Shown here in pieces: positions 1 through 8,577 of a DNA stretch of 64,000 nucleotides. Origin of the DNA: Hohaiivirga grylli. GTDB taxonomy: Bacteria > Pseudomonadota > Alphaproteobacteria > Rhizobiales > Beijerinckiaceae. Where the stretch lies: positions 682,001 through 746,000 of the forward strand of contig NZ_JBBYXI010000002.1 in the NCBI RefSeq assembly GCF_039655745.1, written 5' to 3'. Below the pieces are notes generated by a model, which was given only the letters and a program-made list of their open reading frames with translations, made no database searches and was not told the origin of the DNA. Position 1 is the stretch's first letter; each line of letters starts with the position of its first letter. Position numbers and translations under genes: made by a program.

Positions 1-2037
1 CACCAGATGCGAATTGCCGATCATCTGGTCATTCCCAATACCAAGCTATCATTGAAGGGTGGTGCCGTTGCACCCTGGGCAAAATCCTCATCCCCCTATT
101 ACGCTCAAACCTTCAATGCGTTGGCCAAACATTATGGCTTTAAAATTACAACGCCTTGGGAAGATTTGCCGGAAGCTGCTCAGCACGCCATTCTTCATGG
201 CTCAGGCAAAGCAGATATCCGTTTCGTATATGAGGATGGCGTCAGGAACTACGAGGTTACAAAGCCATTTGAAGGCATCATCCCCAACCTCGAACGCAGA
301 TATAAAGAGACAGATAGTGACTGGGCCCGTGAGGAAATAAGCCGTTATATGAGCGAGACACCCTGCTCGGCCTGTGGCGGAAAAAGACTGAAGCCAGAAG
401 CTCTTGCTGTTAAAATCTCACAAAAAGATATCAGCGATATTACCTATGTCTCAATTCGCGCAGCACGTGACTGGTTCACCGGCCTGCCAGAGCAGCTGAA
501 CCAAAAGCAGAATGAGATTGCGTATCGTATTCTCAAGGAAATTAACGAACGCCTCACCTTCCTGCTGGATGTCGGCCTTGAATATCTGACGCTTGCCCGC
601 TCCTCTGGCACCCTATCAGGTGGTGAAAGCCAGCGTATCCGTCTGGCTTCGCAGATTGGCTCGGGGCTTACAGGCGTTCTCTATGTGCTCGATGAACCTT
701 CAATCGGGCTTCATCAGAGAGATAACGAGCGGCTTCTGGGGACTTTAAAGCGCCTGAGAGATTTGGGTAATACCGTTATCGTGGTTGAGCACGATGAAGA
801 TGCTATTCTTCAAGCTGACTATGTCTTCGATATTGGCCCTGGCGCGGGTATTCACGGAGGCAATGTTGTCTCTAAAGGAACACCGGAACAGATCAAGGCA
901 GATCCAAACTCTCTGACCGGACAATATCTGACAGGCAAAAAGTCTGTCAGAACGCCAACAAAACGCCGGAAGCCTCAGAAAGACAGGATGCTTAAGCTAG
1001 TCGGCGCCACTGGAAACAACCTGAAGAATGTAACGGCATCATTCCCGCTTGGCACATTCACCTGCATTACCGGTGTTTCGGGCGGCGGTAAATCCACCCT
1101 CGTACTGGACACTCTTTATAAGGCAGTCGCGCGCCAATTGAATGGTTCAACGATCCATCCGTCTCCGTTTAAGGCGCTTGAAGGCATTGAGAACCTTGAT
1201 AAGGTTATTGATATCGACCAATCACCAATTGGCCGGACACCACGATCAAACCCGGCAACATATATCGGAGCCTTCACCCCTATTCGTGAATGGTTTGCAG
1301 GTCTCCCGGAAGCCAAGGCACGCGGATATCAACCTGGTCGTTTCTCCTTCAACGTTAAGGGCGGCCGTTGTGAAGCGTGTCAGGGTGATGGTGTTATCAA
1401 GATTGAAATGCACTTCCTGCCAGACGTTTATGTGACCTGTGATGTCTGTAAGGGCAAGCGCTATGACCGAGAGACTTTAGAAGTTAAATACCGCGGCAAA
1501 TCCATCTCGGATATTCTGGATATGACAGTTGAAGAAGCCAAGGAGCTGTTCAAGGCTGTACCATCCATTCGTGACAAGATGGAAACCCTGTCACGCGTTG
1601 GCCTCGGCTACATCAAGGTGGGCCAGCAGGCAACAACACTCTCTGGTGGTGAAGCACAACGTGTGAAACTTTCCAAGGAGCTGTCAAAGCGCGCTACTGG
1701 CAGAACACTCTATATTCTGGATGAACCGACAACAGGCCTTCACTTCCATGATGTTGCCAAACTTCTTGAGGTTTTGCACGAGCTTGCAGATCAGGGAAAT
1801 ACAGTACTGGTTATTGAGCACAACCTTGAGGTTATCAAAACAGCTGACTGGGTTATTGATATGGGCCCTGAAGGCGGTGATGGTGGCGGTATGATTGTTG
1901 CAGAAGGTACACCTGAAGATATCAGTAAAAATACCTCAAGCTATACCGGCCACTTCCTCAAAGAAGTTTTGCAGCGACGTCCGGAAACCATGCCGACTGA
2001 GAAGAAAAAATCGGCAAAGTCCAAAGCTGATAGCTAA
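1..2037 (+). CDS. uvrA: UvrABC excision nuclease subunit A, 5'-truncated by window edge
   Basis: DNA-damage recognition ATPase of nucleotide excision repair; it loads UvrB on lesions. The reading frame is open from base 1, so the ATG at 7 is internal. By comparison with the E. coli protein about 270 N-terminal residues, including the first Walker A, lie outside the window. Visible features in order are the second half of the first zinc module (CSACGGKRL), the first ABC signature LSGGESQRIRLASQIG, Walker B VLDEPSIGLHQRDN, the second Walker A GVSGGGKST, the second zinc module (CEACQGDG and CDVCKGKRY) and the second signature LSGGEAQRVKLSKELS. The C-terminus is complete, with a short Lys/Ser-rich tail. 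A strong terminator follows, so uvrA ends its transcription unit. Identification is essentially certain. Confidence 0.98.
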   Translation, partial: HQMRIADHLVIPNTKLSLKGGAVAPWAKSSSPYYAQTFNALAKHYGFKITTPWEDLPEAAQHAILHGSGKADIRFVYEDGVRNYEVTKPFEGIIPNLERRYKETDSDWAREEISRYMSETPCSACGGKRLKPEALAVKISQKDISDITYVSIRAARDWFTGLPEQLNQKQNEIAYRILKEINERLTFLLDVGLEYLTLARSSGTLSGGESQRIRLASQIGSGLTGVLYVLDEPSIGLHQRDNERLLGTLKRLRDLGNTVIVVEHDEDAILQADYVFDIGPGAGIHGGNVVSKGTPEQIKADPNSLTGQYLTGKKSVRTPTKRRKPQKDRMLKLVGATGNNLKNVTASFPLGTFTCITGVSGGGKSTLVLDTLYKAVARQLNGSTIHPSPFKALEGIENLDKVIDIDQSPIGRTPRSNPATYIGAFTPIREWFAGLPEAKARGYQPGRFSFNVKGGRCEACQGDGVIKIEMHFLPDVYVTCDVCKGKRYDRETLEVKYRGKSISDILDMTVEEAKELFKAVPSIRDKMETLSRVGLGYIKVGQQATTLSGGEAQRVKLSKELSKRATGRTLYILDEPTTGLHFHDVAKLLEVLHELADQGNTVLVIEHNLEVIKTADWVIDMGPEGGDGGGMIVAEGTPEDISKNTSSYTGHFLKEVLQRRPETMPTEKKKSAKSKADS

Positions 2038-2054
2038 ACTGAATTTTGGAACAC

Positions 2055-2082
2055 AAAAGACCCGCTAATCAGCGGGTCTTTT
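2055..2082 (+). terminator. Rho-independent terminator of uvrA
   Basis: The 12-bp perfect stem AAAAGACCCGCT / AGCGGGTCTTTT closes a 4-nt loop (AATC) 18 nt after the uvrA stop. The 3' arm ends in TTTT. Confidence 0.9.
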
Positions 2083-2253
2083 ACGATTAGAAAAGCCTAA
2101 AACCTTAATGAAAATTAAGGGTTTCATTCACTAAACGCATGCCTTCCATGTCCATTCAGCTCTGGTTCAGACTAAAGTATTAATATATAAAGCTATCACG
2201 TCATGGGGACGTAGAAACGAGGTTGCAAAATATGCAATCCAATGGAGCTGAAG

Positions 2254-2406
2254 ATGTTCATCTCATATGTTTTGGCAAAGTTCCGCACGTATCTTCGTTA
2301 TCGGGAGACGGTCCGCGAGTTGTCCAAACTTACTGACCGCGAACTCGATGATTTGGGTATTACACGGTTCCAGATTGAAAACGTTGCACGCGTTCATAGT
2401 GCATAA
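2254..2406 (+). CDS. DUF1127 (YjiS-like) small protein, 50 aa
   Basis: A 50-residue protein starting MFISYVLAKFRTYLRYRETV, followed by the typical DUF1127 core RELSKLTDRELDDLGITR. The start is the ATG at 2254, with AGCTGAAG just upstream. Such micro-proteins are abundant in Alphaproteobacteria. Members with an Arg-rich DUF1127 domain have been linked to RNA binding and to phosphate or stress responses, but I cannot assign a role to this one. The basic amphipathic N-terminal half followed by the acidic TDRELDDLG turn is the family hallmark. It has its own terminator and is flanked by 216 bp of non-coding DNA upstream, so it is probably a separate transcript. Confidence 0.85.
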   Translation: MFISYVLAKFRTYLRYRETVRELSKLTDRELDDLGITRFQIENVARVHSA

Positions 2407-2429
2407 TAACTGTAAAACTTACAAGATTG

Positions 2430-2457
2430 CGCCCGCTACCAGCGGGCGTTGCTTTTT
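2430..2457 (+). terminator. Rho-independent terminator of the DUF1127 gene
   Basis: An 8-bp GC stem, CGCCCGCT / AGCGGGCG, with loop ACC lies 23 nt after the stop and is followed by TTGCTTTTT. Confidence 0.85.
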
Positions 2458-2535
2458 CTGGGCTTTGATTTCTAGAGCCATTCACATTATGAATGCTGCT
2501 TCCGACAAATCACTCAATATTCAAGGCCCTCGTGC

Positions 2536-3930
2536 ATGACAAAAACAAACCCGATACATGTTGTTGGTGGCGGTCTCGCTGGTTCAGAAGCTGCTTGGCA
2601 AATTGCCAATGCGGGCGTTCCTGTCATTTTGCATGAAATGCGTCCTGTCAGAAAAACTGAAGCGCACTCAACAGAAGGCCTGGCTGAGCTTGTCTGCTCC
2701 AACTCATTCCGATCTGACGATGCAACTGCAAACGCGGTTGGGCTTCTGCATCAGGAGATGCGCAGCCTGAACTCTCTGATCATGGCAACAGCTGATAAGC
2801 ATCAGGTCCCAGCCGGTGGTGCGCTTGCTGTAGACCGTGTTGGCTTTTCTGATGCCGTCACGGAAGCATTATCACAACATCCGCTTATCACAATTGAACG
2901 TGAAGAAGTTACCAGACTTCCACCAGAAGAATGGAAGTCTGTTATCGTCGCAACAGGCCCATTGACCTCACCTGCCCTTGCAGAAGCCGTTCAGGCTGTC
3001 ACAGGTGAAAAGGAGTTGGCTTTCTTTGATGCGATTGCACCAATCATCTATCGTGACAGCATTGATATGAATAAGGCCTGGTTCCAGTCCCGCTATGACA
3101 AGGCAGGCCCCGGAGGAACTGGTGCAGACTATCTGAACTGCCCATTCTCAAAGGAAGAATATGAGGCTTTCATTGATGCGCTGATTGAAGGCGAGAAAAC
3201 ATCATTCAAGGAATGGGAAAACACACCTTACTTTGATGGCTGCCTGCCAATTGAAGTCATGGCCGAACGCGGACGTGAAACCCTGCGCCATGGGCCAATG
3301 AAGCCTGTTGGTCTGACGAACCCGCATAATCCTGAAGTGAAATCTTACGCTATTGTTCAGCTACGTCAGGATAACGCACTGGGCACCCTGTTCAATATGG
3401 TCGGTTTCCAGACCAAGCTGAAATACAGCGAACAGACACGTGTTTTCAGAATGATCCCCGGGCTTGAGAATGCTGAGTTCGCCCGTCTTGGTGGCTTGCA
3501 CCGCAATACCTACCTGAACTCACCCAAGCTGCTGGATGAGACTTTACGCCTGAAATCGCACCCATGGCTTCGTTTCGCCGGGCAGATCACAGGTTGTGAG
3601 GGTTATGTTGAAAGCGCTTCCATGGGCCTCATGACCGGGCGTTTTGCTGCGGCTGAGGCATTGGGCAAGCCAATTACTTCACCTCCGCTGACAACGGCAC
3701 TGGGAGCCTTGATCAACCATATTACAGGTGGACATTTGGCTTCTGAAGATGAAGGCCCACGTTCATTCCAGCCAATGAACGTCAATTTTGGCTTATTCCC
3801 ACCACTTGAGAGCATGCCAAAGGCACCAGATGGCAAAAGACTGCGTGGTTCCGTTAAGGCTCTTGCGAAGAAGAATGCCCTGACAGACCGTGCCAGAGCA
3901 GATCTCGCACAGTGGATGCAGTCACTTTAA
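2536..3930 (+). CDS. trmFO: Methylenetetrahydrofolate-tRNA-(uracil-5-)-methyltransferase TrmFO
   Basis: FAD- and folate-dependent enzyme that makes 5-methyluridine at position 54 of the tRNA T-loop in the cytosol. The N-terminus has the dinucleotide-binding motif VVGGGLAGSEAAWQ (residues 9-22), then ELVCSNSFRSD with Cys-54. DGCLPIEVMAERG (Cys-236) and GCEGYVESASMGL near the C-terminus are family signatures. The length of 464 aa is normal. The ATG at 2536 is the only start that keeps the whole FAD motif without extra sequence. The gene converges on the NDUFAF6-like gene with only 3 bp between stop codons. Identification is secure. Confidence 0.96.
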   Translation: MTKTNPIHVVGGGLAGSEAAWQIANAGVPVILHEMRPVRKTEAHSTEGLAELVCSNSFRSDDATANAVGLLHQEMRSLNSLIMATADKHQVPAGGALAVDRVGFSDAVTEALSQHPLITIEREEVTRLPPEEWKSVIVATGPLTSPALAEAVQAVTGEKELAFFDAIAPIIYRDSIDMNKAWFQSRYDKAGPGGTGADYLNCPFSKEEYEAFIDALIEGEKTSFKEWENTPYFDGCLPIEVMAERGRETLRHGPMKPVGLTNPHNPEVKSYAIVQLRQDNALGTLFNMVGFQTKLKYSEQTRVFRMIPGLENAEFARLGGLHRNTYLNSPKLLDETLRLKSHPWLRFAGQITGCEGYVESASMGLMTGRFAAAEALGKPITSPPLTTALGALINHITGGHLASEDEGPRSFQPMNVNFGLFPPLESMPKAPDGKRLRGSVKALAKKNALTDRARADLAQWMQSL

Positions 3931-3933
3931 AAC

Positions 3934-4815
3934 TTAAGCAAACAGTGGCTTCTTGGAACTCCGCCATAAAGTCCACTGTTTGCGCCATTGCGCAATATCC
4001 AGAACACTTTGGTAAGGCTGATAATCTTTACGTGTCATCAGCTCCAGATAAGACTTTACAAGGCAGAGTGGTAAATAAGCTGCCCGGATTGAGCCCGGCA
4101 GCTGCTGTATAGCCTGCTCAGCAAGATTCAGGTGGTTCTGAGCAATCTCCCTTGCATCATGAAGGACCTGCTTCACATCTGCCTCTGAGTTTCCCTCAAA
4201 CACATCTTGATGATCTATGCTTCTCTGCTGAAACAACGACAGGGGAATATATAGTTTCCCGTGCCTTGCATGCCATGGAAAAGCCCGGAGCAGACCTGTA
4301 AGTGTATAAGCAACGCCACTATGACCAGAAGCCTCAGACGCATCAATCTGTTGACCTGCCAGTATGGTTGCAACCATCTGAAAAAGAACCGAACAGGTTT
4401 CTCCGCAATACCCCTCAAGGTCATTCACTGTCGGCATCGGTTCCTGATAGATATCGAAAACCCGTGCATCCACTAAATTACGAAGAAACGATACAGGTAG
4501 TGAGAACCTTGCAACCGTATCAGCCAGAGCCATGACAACGGGGCTCGACTGGCCTTCTAGCCCCTCTCCCGCTTTGGAAGAATGCTCCAACAGATCCAGC
4601 GCATCTCGCCACCACTGCAGGCGAATCTCACCAGTCAGACTCTCTTTGATACTTCCCTGAATATGGGCAATTTCTGCACTGAAGGCATAAAGCGCCATAA
4701 CATGACGGCGCTTCTCAGATGGTAAAAAGAGCGATGCAAAATAACGGTCAGAATCCTGCTGTCGCAATGTATGGGCACATTGCTCATAAGCAAAATCAAG
4801 CCTGTCCTGTGCCAT
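3934..4815 (-). CDS. Squalene/phytoene synthase-fold protein, NDUFAF6-like (probable complex I assembly factor, degenerate prenyltransferase)
   Basis: The 293-aa protein has the squalene/phytoene synthase fold (ALYAFSAEIAHIQ, IRLQWWRDAL, LVDARVFDI). The aspartate-rich metal-binding motifs of true synthases are absent: the first is AFSAEIAH, not a DDxxD type. The segment YTLTGLLRAFPWHARHGKLY, then YIPLSL, aligns from memory with the mitochondrial complex I assembly factor NDUFAF6. A complex I assembly role is therefore more likely than terpenoid synthesis; this is inference. A TTG at 4845 would overlap the upstream gene by 17 nt. I chose the ATG at 4815, 13 nt after that gene's stop, beginning MAQDRLDFAYEQ. 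It is the last gene of the yajC-secD-secF-Mth938 cluster. The 3' end carries an 11-bp inverted repeat that may act as its terminator. Confidence 0.88.
   Translation of the reverse strand: MAQDRLDFAYEQCAHTLRQQDSDRYFASLFLPSEKRRHVMALYAFSAEIAHIQGSIKESLTGEIRLQWWRDALDLLEHSSKAGEGLEGQSSPVVMALADTVARFSLPVSFLRNLVDARVFDIYQEPMPTVNDLEGYCGETCSVLFQMVATILAGQQIDASEASGHSGVAYTLTGLLRAFPWHARHGKLYIPLSLFQQRSIDHQDVFEGNSEADVKQVLHDAREIAQNHLNLAEQAIQQLPGSIRAAYLPLCLVKSYLELMTRKDYQPYQSVLDIAQWRKQWTLWRSSKKPLFA
3938..3983 (-). terminator. Inverted repeat inside the 3' end of the NDUFAF6-like gene, candidate terminator
   Basis: The 11-bp perfect arms GCAAACAGTGG (3938-3948) and CCACTGTTTGC (3973-3983) enclose a 24-nt loop. Read on the minus strand, the stem is followed by the U-rich TTAAGTTTTAAAG containing the stop codon. 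The structure therefore looks like an intrinsic terminator embedded in the coding end. Confidence 0.6.
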
Positions 4816-4828
4816 GGTTTTCCAACCG

Positions 4829-5245
4829 TCAGTTCTGAACTGCAATCACAGCCATCGCAATGCGACGCTGTTCTTCAAAAAGCGAATTATATGTCCGTAA
4901 AGCAGAGCCTGTCTGCATGAAATCAGAGCGAATACCGCTCTCTATAAGCTTCTGTTTCAGGGTATTGGTTGGGAGCACTACATTATTGCCTGTTCCAACA
5001 AACAGAAAATCAATCTCATGTGCTTCCTGCCGGATTATGTCCAGTATCAGGTTGAAATCCTGTTCAAGGCTCTCGCGGGAAACAGCAGCAGTCTCATCCC
5101 GCCGCCAGGCATGGATACCTGATGGCAGGATGACGATAGAACCTCGGTGAGACATTTCTGCAAACCGGAAACCACCATCACCATAGGCATCTATTGGGTA
5201 ACGGCCAGGGATAAAACCATCATATATCTGCTGGCCGTCACTCAT
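4829..5245 (-). CDS. Mth938-like domain protein (NDUFAF3 homologue)
   Basis: A 138-aa Mth938-domain (DUF498) protein. Diagnostic segments are FAEMSHRGSIVILPSGIHAW in the first half and EIDFLFVGTGNNVVLP, then LIESGIRSDFMQTGSALRTY in the second half. The human homologue NDUFAF3 is a mitochondrial complex I assembly factor, and its bacterial relatives are known to sit next to secD/secF. The start is the ATG at 5245, with GGAG about 10 nt upstream. It lies 5 bp after secF and 13 bp before the NDUFAF6-like gene, so translation is probably coupled. The bacterial role is not directly established; complex I assembly is inferred from homology and from its partner gene. Confidence 0.9.
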   Translation of the reverse strand: MSDGQQIYDGFIPGRYPIDAYGDGGFRFAEMSHRGSIVILPSGIHAWRRDETAAVSRESLEQDFNLILDIIRQEAHEIDFLFVGTGNNVVLPTNTLKQKLIESGIRSDFMQTGSALRTYNSLFEEQRRIAMAVIAVQN

Positions 5246-5250
5246 TATTT

Positions 5251-6177
5251 TCAGGCTCCAGCGACGGCTTTATCTTTCTGACCACTCAGCTTCAGACCGA
5301 TGTAAATCAAAGATGGCGTCGAAATGCAGATAGCTGAATAGGTACAGATTATAACACCAGCCAGCATCACCATAGCGAAACCATGAATAGCCTCACCACC
5401 GAAGAGCACGAGTGCCAGCAATGAAAGCGAGGTTGTAATCGCGGTCATCACGGTACGCGACATTGTGTGGTTGATTGAAATATCGAGCAATTCAACTGTT
5501 GGAATAGCTTTATATTTACGCATCAGCTCACGGGTACGGTCAAACACAACCACAGTCTCGTTCAGTGAGTAGCCAACAATCGTCAGGATCGCGGCAATTG
5601 ATGTCATATTAAACTCAATCCGCGTAATCATGAAGAAGCCAACAGTCAGCACGATATCGTGCAGCGTACCCACAATAGCTCCTAAGGCCAGCTCACGTTC
5701 AAAGCGGAACCAGAGATACATCAAAACGGCAACAACGGCGACAATAATACCGATTGTACCGGACTGAACCAATTCACCGGAAACGCGTGGACCAACGCTC
5801 TCCACACGGCGGAAGTCATAATCTGCCTCTAAAGCTGCACGTGCTGTCTGAACGACCACTTTCTGGGCCTCTTCACCACCTGGCTGGCTTTTGAACTTGA
5901 TTGAGACGCCACCGGAATTGCCGAAGCCCTGTACTTCAACCTCACCAAAACCAAAATTGGTTGTAGTGGTACGAAGCTTGGCCATATCTGCAACACCAGA
6001 GTGAGCCTGAATTTCAATCAGCGTTCCACCTTTAAAATCAACGCCAAAGTTCAGACCAACCGTGAAAAACAGCACGATTGTCGCAATCGACATAATTGCC
6101 GAAAGCGGAAAGCTGAAATGACGTAATCCCATAAAATGGATTTTTGTATTGTCGGGCCAAATGCGGAGAAGACGCAT
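5251..6177 (-). CDS. secF: Protein translocase subunit SecF
   Basis: Inner-membrane RND-type partner of SecD; SecDF uses the proton-motive force to drive the late steps of Sec export. The 308-aa protein has a first membrane segment near residues 20-42, followed by the family motif GLNFGVDFKGGTLIE. After the periplasmic domain comes a bundle of five membrane segments with FHDI-type TLHDIVLTVGFFMI, GYSLNETVVVFDRTREL and MSRTVMTAITTSLSLLALV. The length and motifs are standard. It follows secD after 67 bp that contain a GC-rich hairpin, and is followed after 5 bp by the NDUFAF3-like gene. Confidence 0.97.
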   Translation of the reverse strand: MRLLRIWPDNTKIHFMGLRHFSFPLSAIMSIATIVLFFTVGLNFGVDFKGGTLIEIQAHSGVADMAKLRTTTTNFGFGEVEVQGFGNSGGVSIKFKSQPGGEEAQKVVVQTARAALEADYDFRRVESVGPRVSGELVQSGTIGIIVAVVAVLMYLWFRFERELALGAIVGTLHDIVLTVGFFMITRIEFNMTSIAAILTIVGYSLNETVVVFDRTRELMRKYKAIPTVELLDISINHTMSRTVMTAITTSLSLLALVLFGGEAIHGFAMVMLAGVIICTYSAICISTPSLIYIGLKLSGQKDKAVAGA

Positions 6178-6211
6178 GGATTTGCCTTATATCAGTAACA
6201 GTTCAACACCA

Positions 6212-6229
6212 GCGGGCCATCTGGCCCGC
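6212..6229 (-). repeat. GC-rich hairpin between secD and secF
   Basis: GCGGGCC / GGCCCGC (7 bp, loop ATCT) lies in the 67-bp secD-secF gap. There is no T-run on either strand. It is therefore more likely an mRNA-processing or translation-modulating stem than a terminator. Confidence 0.55.
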
Positions 6230-6244
6230 AGTCTCAGATCAAAA

Positions 6245-7858
6245 TTAGAACGGAATGCTCTTTGGACGTACCCAGGAGTACCAGGCTGCAATCATCATAC
6301 GTGTCAACGTTACAGCGGTAATCACGGTTGTCAGAATGCCCAGAATGAATACCACAGCAAAGCCTCTGACAGGGCCAGAACCGAGGAAGAACAGGATAAG
6401 AGCAGCAATCGCCATTGTACTGTTCGAGTCGATAATGGTTGCAAAGGCACGGTGGAAGCCAGCCTCAATCGAATTCACGATTGTACGGCCTTCATGATAT
6501 TCCTCACGGATACGCTCATAAATCAGAACGTTGGAGTCAACGGCCGTACCAATTGTCAGCACGATACCCGCGATACCCGGCAATGTCATCGTTGCTTCCA
6601 AGACTGACATCAAACCAAGAATCAGGCCGACGTGAACAATCAGGGCGATGTTTGCAAAAAGACCGAAGATGCCATAGGTTGCGAACATGAAGATTACGAC
6701 GAAGACGGCAGCCACAAGTGTTGCCTTCTTACCGGCTTCAATCGAATCCTGACCAAGGCCCGGACCAACAGTTCGCTCTTCAACAATTGTCAGCTTAGCA
6801 GGCAGAGCACCGGAACGAAGCAGCAGAGCAAGTTCATTAGCTGTTTCAGTCGTATATCGGCCAGTGATAACACCATTACCACCCGTAATTGGCGTATTGA
6901 CGGTTGGTGCAGAAATTACGCGGTTATCGAGAACAATTGCCAGATTACGGCCAACACCTTCCGTAGTCGCCTGCCCAAAACGCTGGGCGCCACGGGCATT
7001 AAATTTGAAAGTGACATTCGGCTCGTTTGTCTGCTGGTCAAAGCCAACCTGAGAATCTATTAGATCTTCACCACTAACGATGATACGTCGCTCAACCGGC
7101 ATAGGCTGCCCGCCATAATCATCAGAGGGTAGCATATCAATATCAGTATCCCCCTGACGGGCCACAAAGCGAAATTCAAGCTTGGCGGTTTTACCGAGAA
7201 CTTCCATCAATTTCTGAGGATCTTGCAAACCTGGAACCTGAACCAGAATACGGTCATTTCCCTGACGCTGAATATTCGGCTCAGTCGTCCCCCCGAAGTC
7301 GATACGCTTACGAACAACCTCAATAGCCTGCCCTACAACACGTCGAATGCGATCATTAATGCCTTCATCGGTGTAATTGAGTTGAATGGCACCTTCAGGC
7401 GTTACAGTCACATCAATATTCTTTGGCCCACCAGAGAATGCGCCACCGATATCCTGTGGGATAGTCTCACGTATTTTCTTTAAAACACGTTCCTGGTCTG
7501 CACTTTGAGCCAGACGAATCTGCACGCCACGCGGAAGGGTCTGAATCCCCCCCTCAAGAGCGACACGTTCTGAACGAATAATATTACGCACATCATCACG
7601 AAGCTGCGCAACCATACCCGAACGACCACGGATAAGATCATTGGAATCAATTTCCAGCAGAACATGTGAGCCGCCTTGAAGGTCGAGCCCCAGTACAATT
7701 GCACGCTGCGGAACCAGCCAGTGTGGCACCCATCCCGGCAATGAGTTCATAAAGGCTTCGCGGCCTTTCTCATCCATAGTGCTTGGGAAGGCCAGAAGCA
7801 GACCAACGAGAATGACAGCAATTGTCGAAAACAGTTTCCATTTGGAAAAGCGAAGCAT
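6245..7858 (-). CDS. secD: Protein translocase subunit SecD
   Basis: Membrane component of the Sec export motor. The 537-aa protein opens with a membrane segment (FSTIAVILVGLLLAF), then the signature RAIVLGLDLQGGSHVLLEID at about residues 52-71. The large periplasmic P1 domain contains DRILVQVPGLQDP and ALLLRSGALPAKL. The C-terminal five-helix bundle includes GTAVDSNVLIYERIREE and GFHRAFATIIDSNSTM, the proton-relay and SecF-contact regions. The start ATG at 7858 is preceded by AAGCTTTAGGTGAGCCGGAAGTT on the coding strand in register for a Shine-Dalgarno. A terminator-like hairpin separates it from yajC, so it may also have its own promoter. Confidence 0.97.
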   Translation of the reverse strand: MLRFSKWKLFSTIAVILVGLLLAFPSTMDEKGREAFMNSLPGWVPHWLVPQRAIVLGLDLQGGSHVLLEIDSNDLIRGRSGMVAQLRDDVRNIIRSERVALEGGIQTLPRGVQIRLAQSADQERVLKKIRETIPQDIGGAFSGGPKNIDVTVTPEGAIQLNYTDEGINDRIRRVVGQAIEVVRKRIDFGGTTEPNIQRQGNDRILVQVPGLQDPQKLMEVLGKTAKLEFRFVARQGDTDIDMLPSDDYGGQPMPVERRIIVSGEDLIDSQVGFDQQTNEPNVTFKFNARGAQRFGQATTEGVGRNLAIVLDNRVISAPTVNTPITGGNGVITGRYTTETANELALLLRSGALPAKLTIVEERTVGPGLGQDSIEAGKKATLVAAVFVVIFMFATYGIFGLFANIALIVHVGLILGLMSVLEATMTLPGIAGIVLTIGTAVDSNVLIYERIREEYHEGRTIVNSIEAGFHRAFATIIDSNSTMAIAALILFFLGSGPVRGFAVVFILGILTTVITAVTLTRMMIAAWYSWVRPKSIPF

Positions 7859-7921
7859 AACTTCCGGCTCACCTAAAGCTTATTAATACAGATAAAATCA
7901 GGTCACCCTGATACATCAAAA

Positions 7922-7957
7922 CCAGAGCACATATCAAATACGTGCTCTGGATGATCA
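7922..7957 (-). terminator. Terminator-like hairpin between yajC and secD
   Basis: CCAGAGCAC (7922-7930) pairs with GTGCTCTGG (7942-7950). On the minus strand the stem is followed by TTTTGATG. It could terminate or attenuate yajC transcription before secD. Confidence 0.65.
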
Positions 7958-8002
7958 ATTGAACAAGAAATAAGGCAAAATTATTTTACCTTATAGCCCT
8001 GT

Positions 8003-8359
8003 TTACTTCTTTTCAGTGGAAGCATCTTTGCCTTTGACAGGCTCGCTGCGGGTACGAACGTCTGCAATCATTGAGCGGACAAGCTGTACCTTAACGCCAT
8101 TGCTGATCTCAACTTCGATATCAGACTGTTCGTCAGTTACCTTTGTGACCTTTGCAACAAGGCCACCGGCTGTAACGATTGTGTCTCCACGGCGAACGGC
8201 ATTCAACATCTGGCGATGCTCTTTTGCCTTGCGCTGCTGTGGACGTATCATAAGAAAATACATCACAACGAAGATAAGGATAAAAGGTGCAAAGCTAATC
8301 AGCGGGTTAGGTGCCTCAGCTGCTGCAGCAGCACCTTGGGCAAAAGCAGGTGTAATCAA
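8003..8359 (-). CDS. yajC: Preprotein translocase subunit YajC (TTG start)
   Basis: Small single-span partner of the SecDF complex. The membrane helix is NPLISFAPFILIFVVMYFLM, followed at once by RPQQRKAKEHRQML and the GDTIVTAGGLVAKV beta domain. The tail is charged and Lys-rich. I place the start at the TTG at 8359, giving 118 aa beginning with the Met-Ile-Thr-Pro-Ala-Phe-Ala-Gln N-terminus usual in alphaproteobacterial YajC. A GGAG lies 8 nt upstream of that TTG. A longer frame to 8416 exists but lacks a ribosome site and would add 19 atypical residues. First gene of the yajC-secD-secF cluster and divergent from the DUF815 ATPase. Confidence 0.93.
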   Translation of the reverse strand: MITPAFAQGAAAAAEAPNPLISFAPFILIFVVMYFLMIRPQQRKAKEHRQMLNAVRRGDTIVTAGGLVAKVTKVTDEQSDIEVEISNGVKVQLVRSMIADVRTRSEPVKGKDASTEKK

Positions 8360-8577
8360 GCCAGTTTCTCCATTTATTAGTATGCGCTCGATACCAGAGA
8401 AAGGCGCTCTAAGCAAAGACCTTATGATCTGAGCGCCGTGTTTTCCGGGAAAATCGGTTCATAGTTATCTAAAACATGAGAATCGCCCCGTAAACAAGTA
8501 CTTTCCCGACATTGAAGCATATTTGCAGCAAACGAATGTCTTGTATAAATAGGCAATGAATTCTGAAAGATAAAATC

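Noticed and set aside
1060..1100. UvrA second Walker A with GGGKST instead of GSGKST
   Set aside because: It still fits GxxGxGKS/T, and I recall this variant from related alphaproteobacterial UvrA proteins, so it is not unusual.
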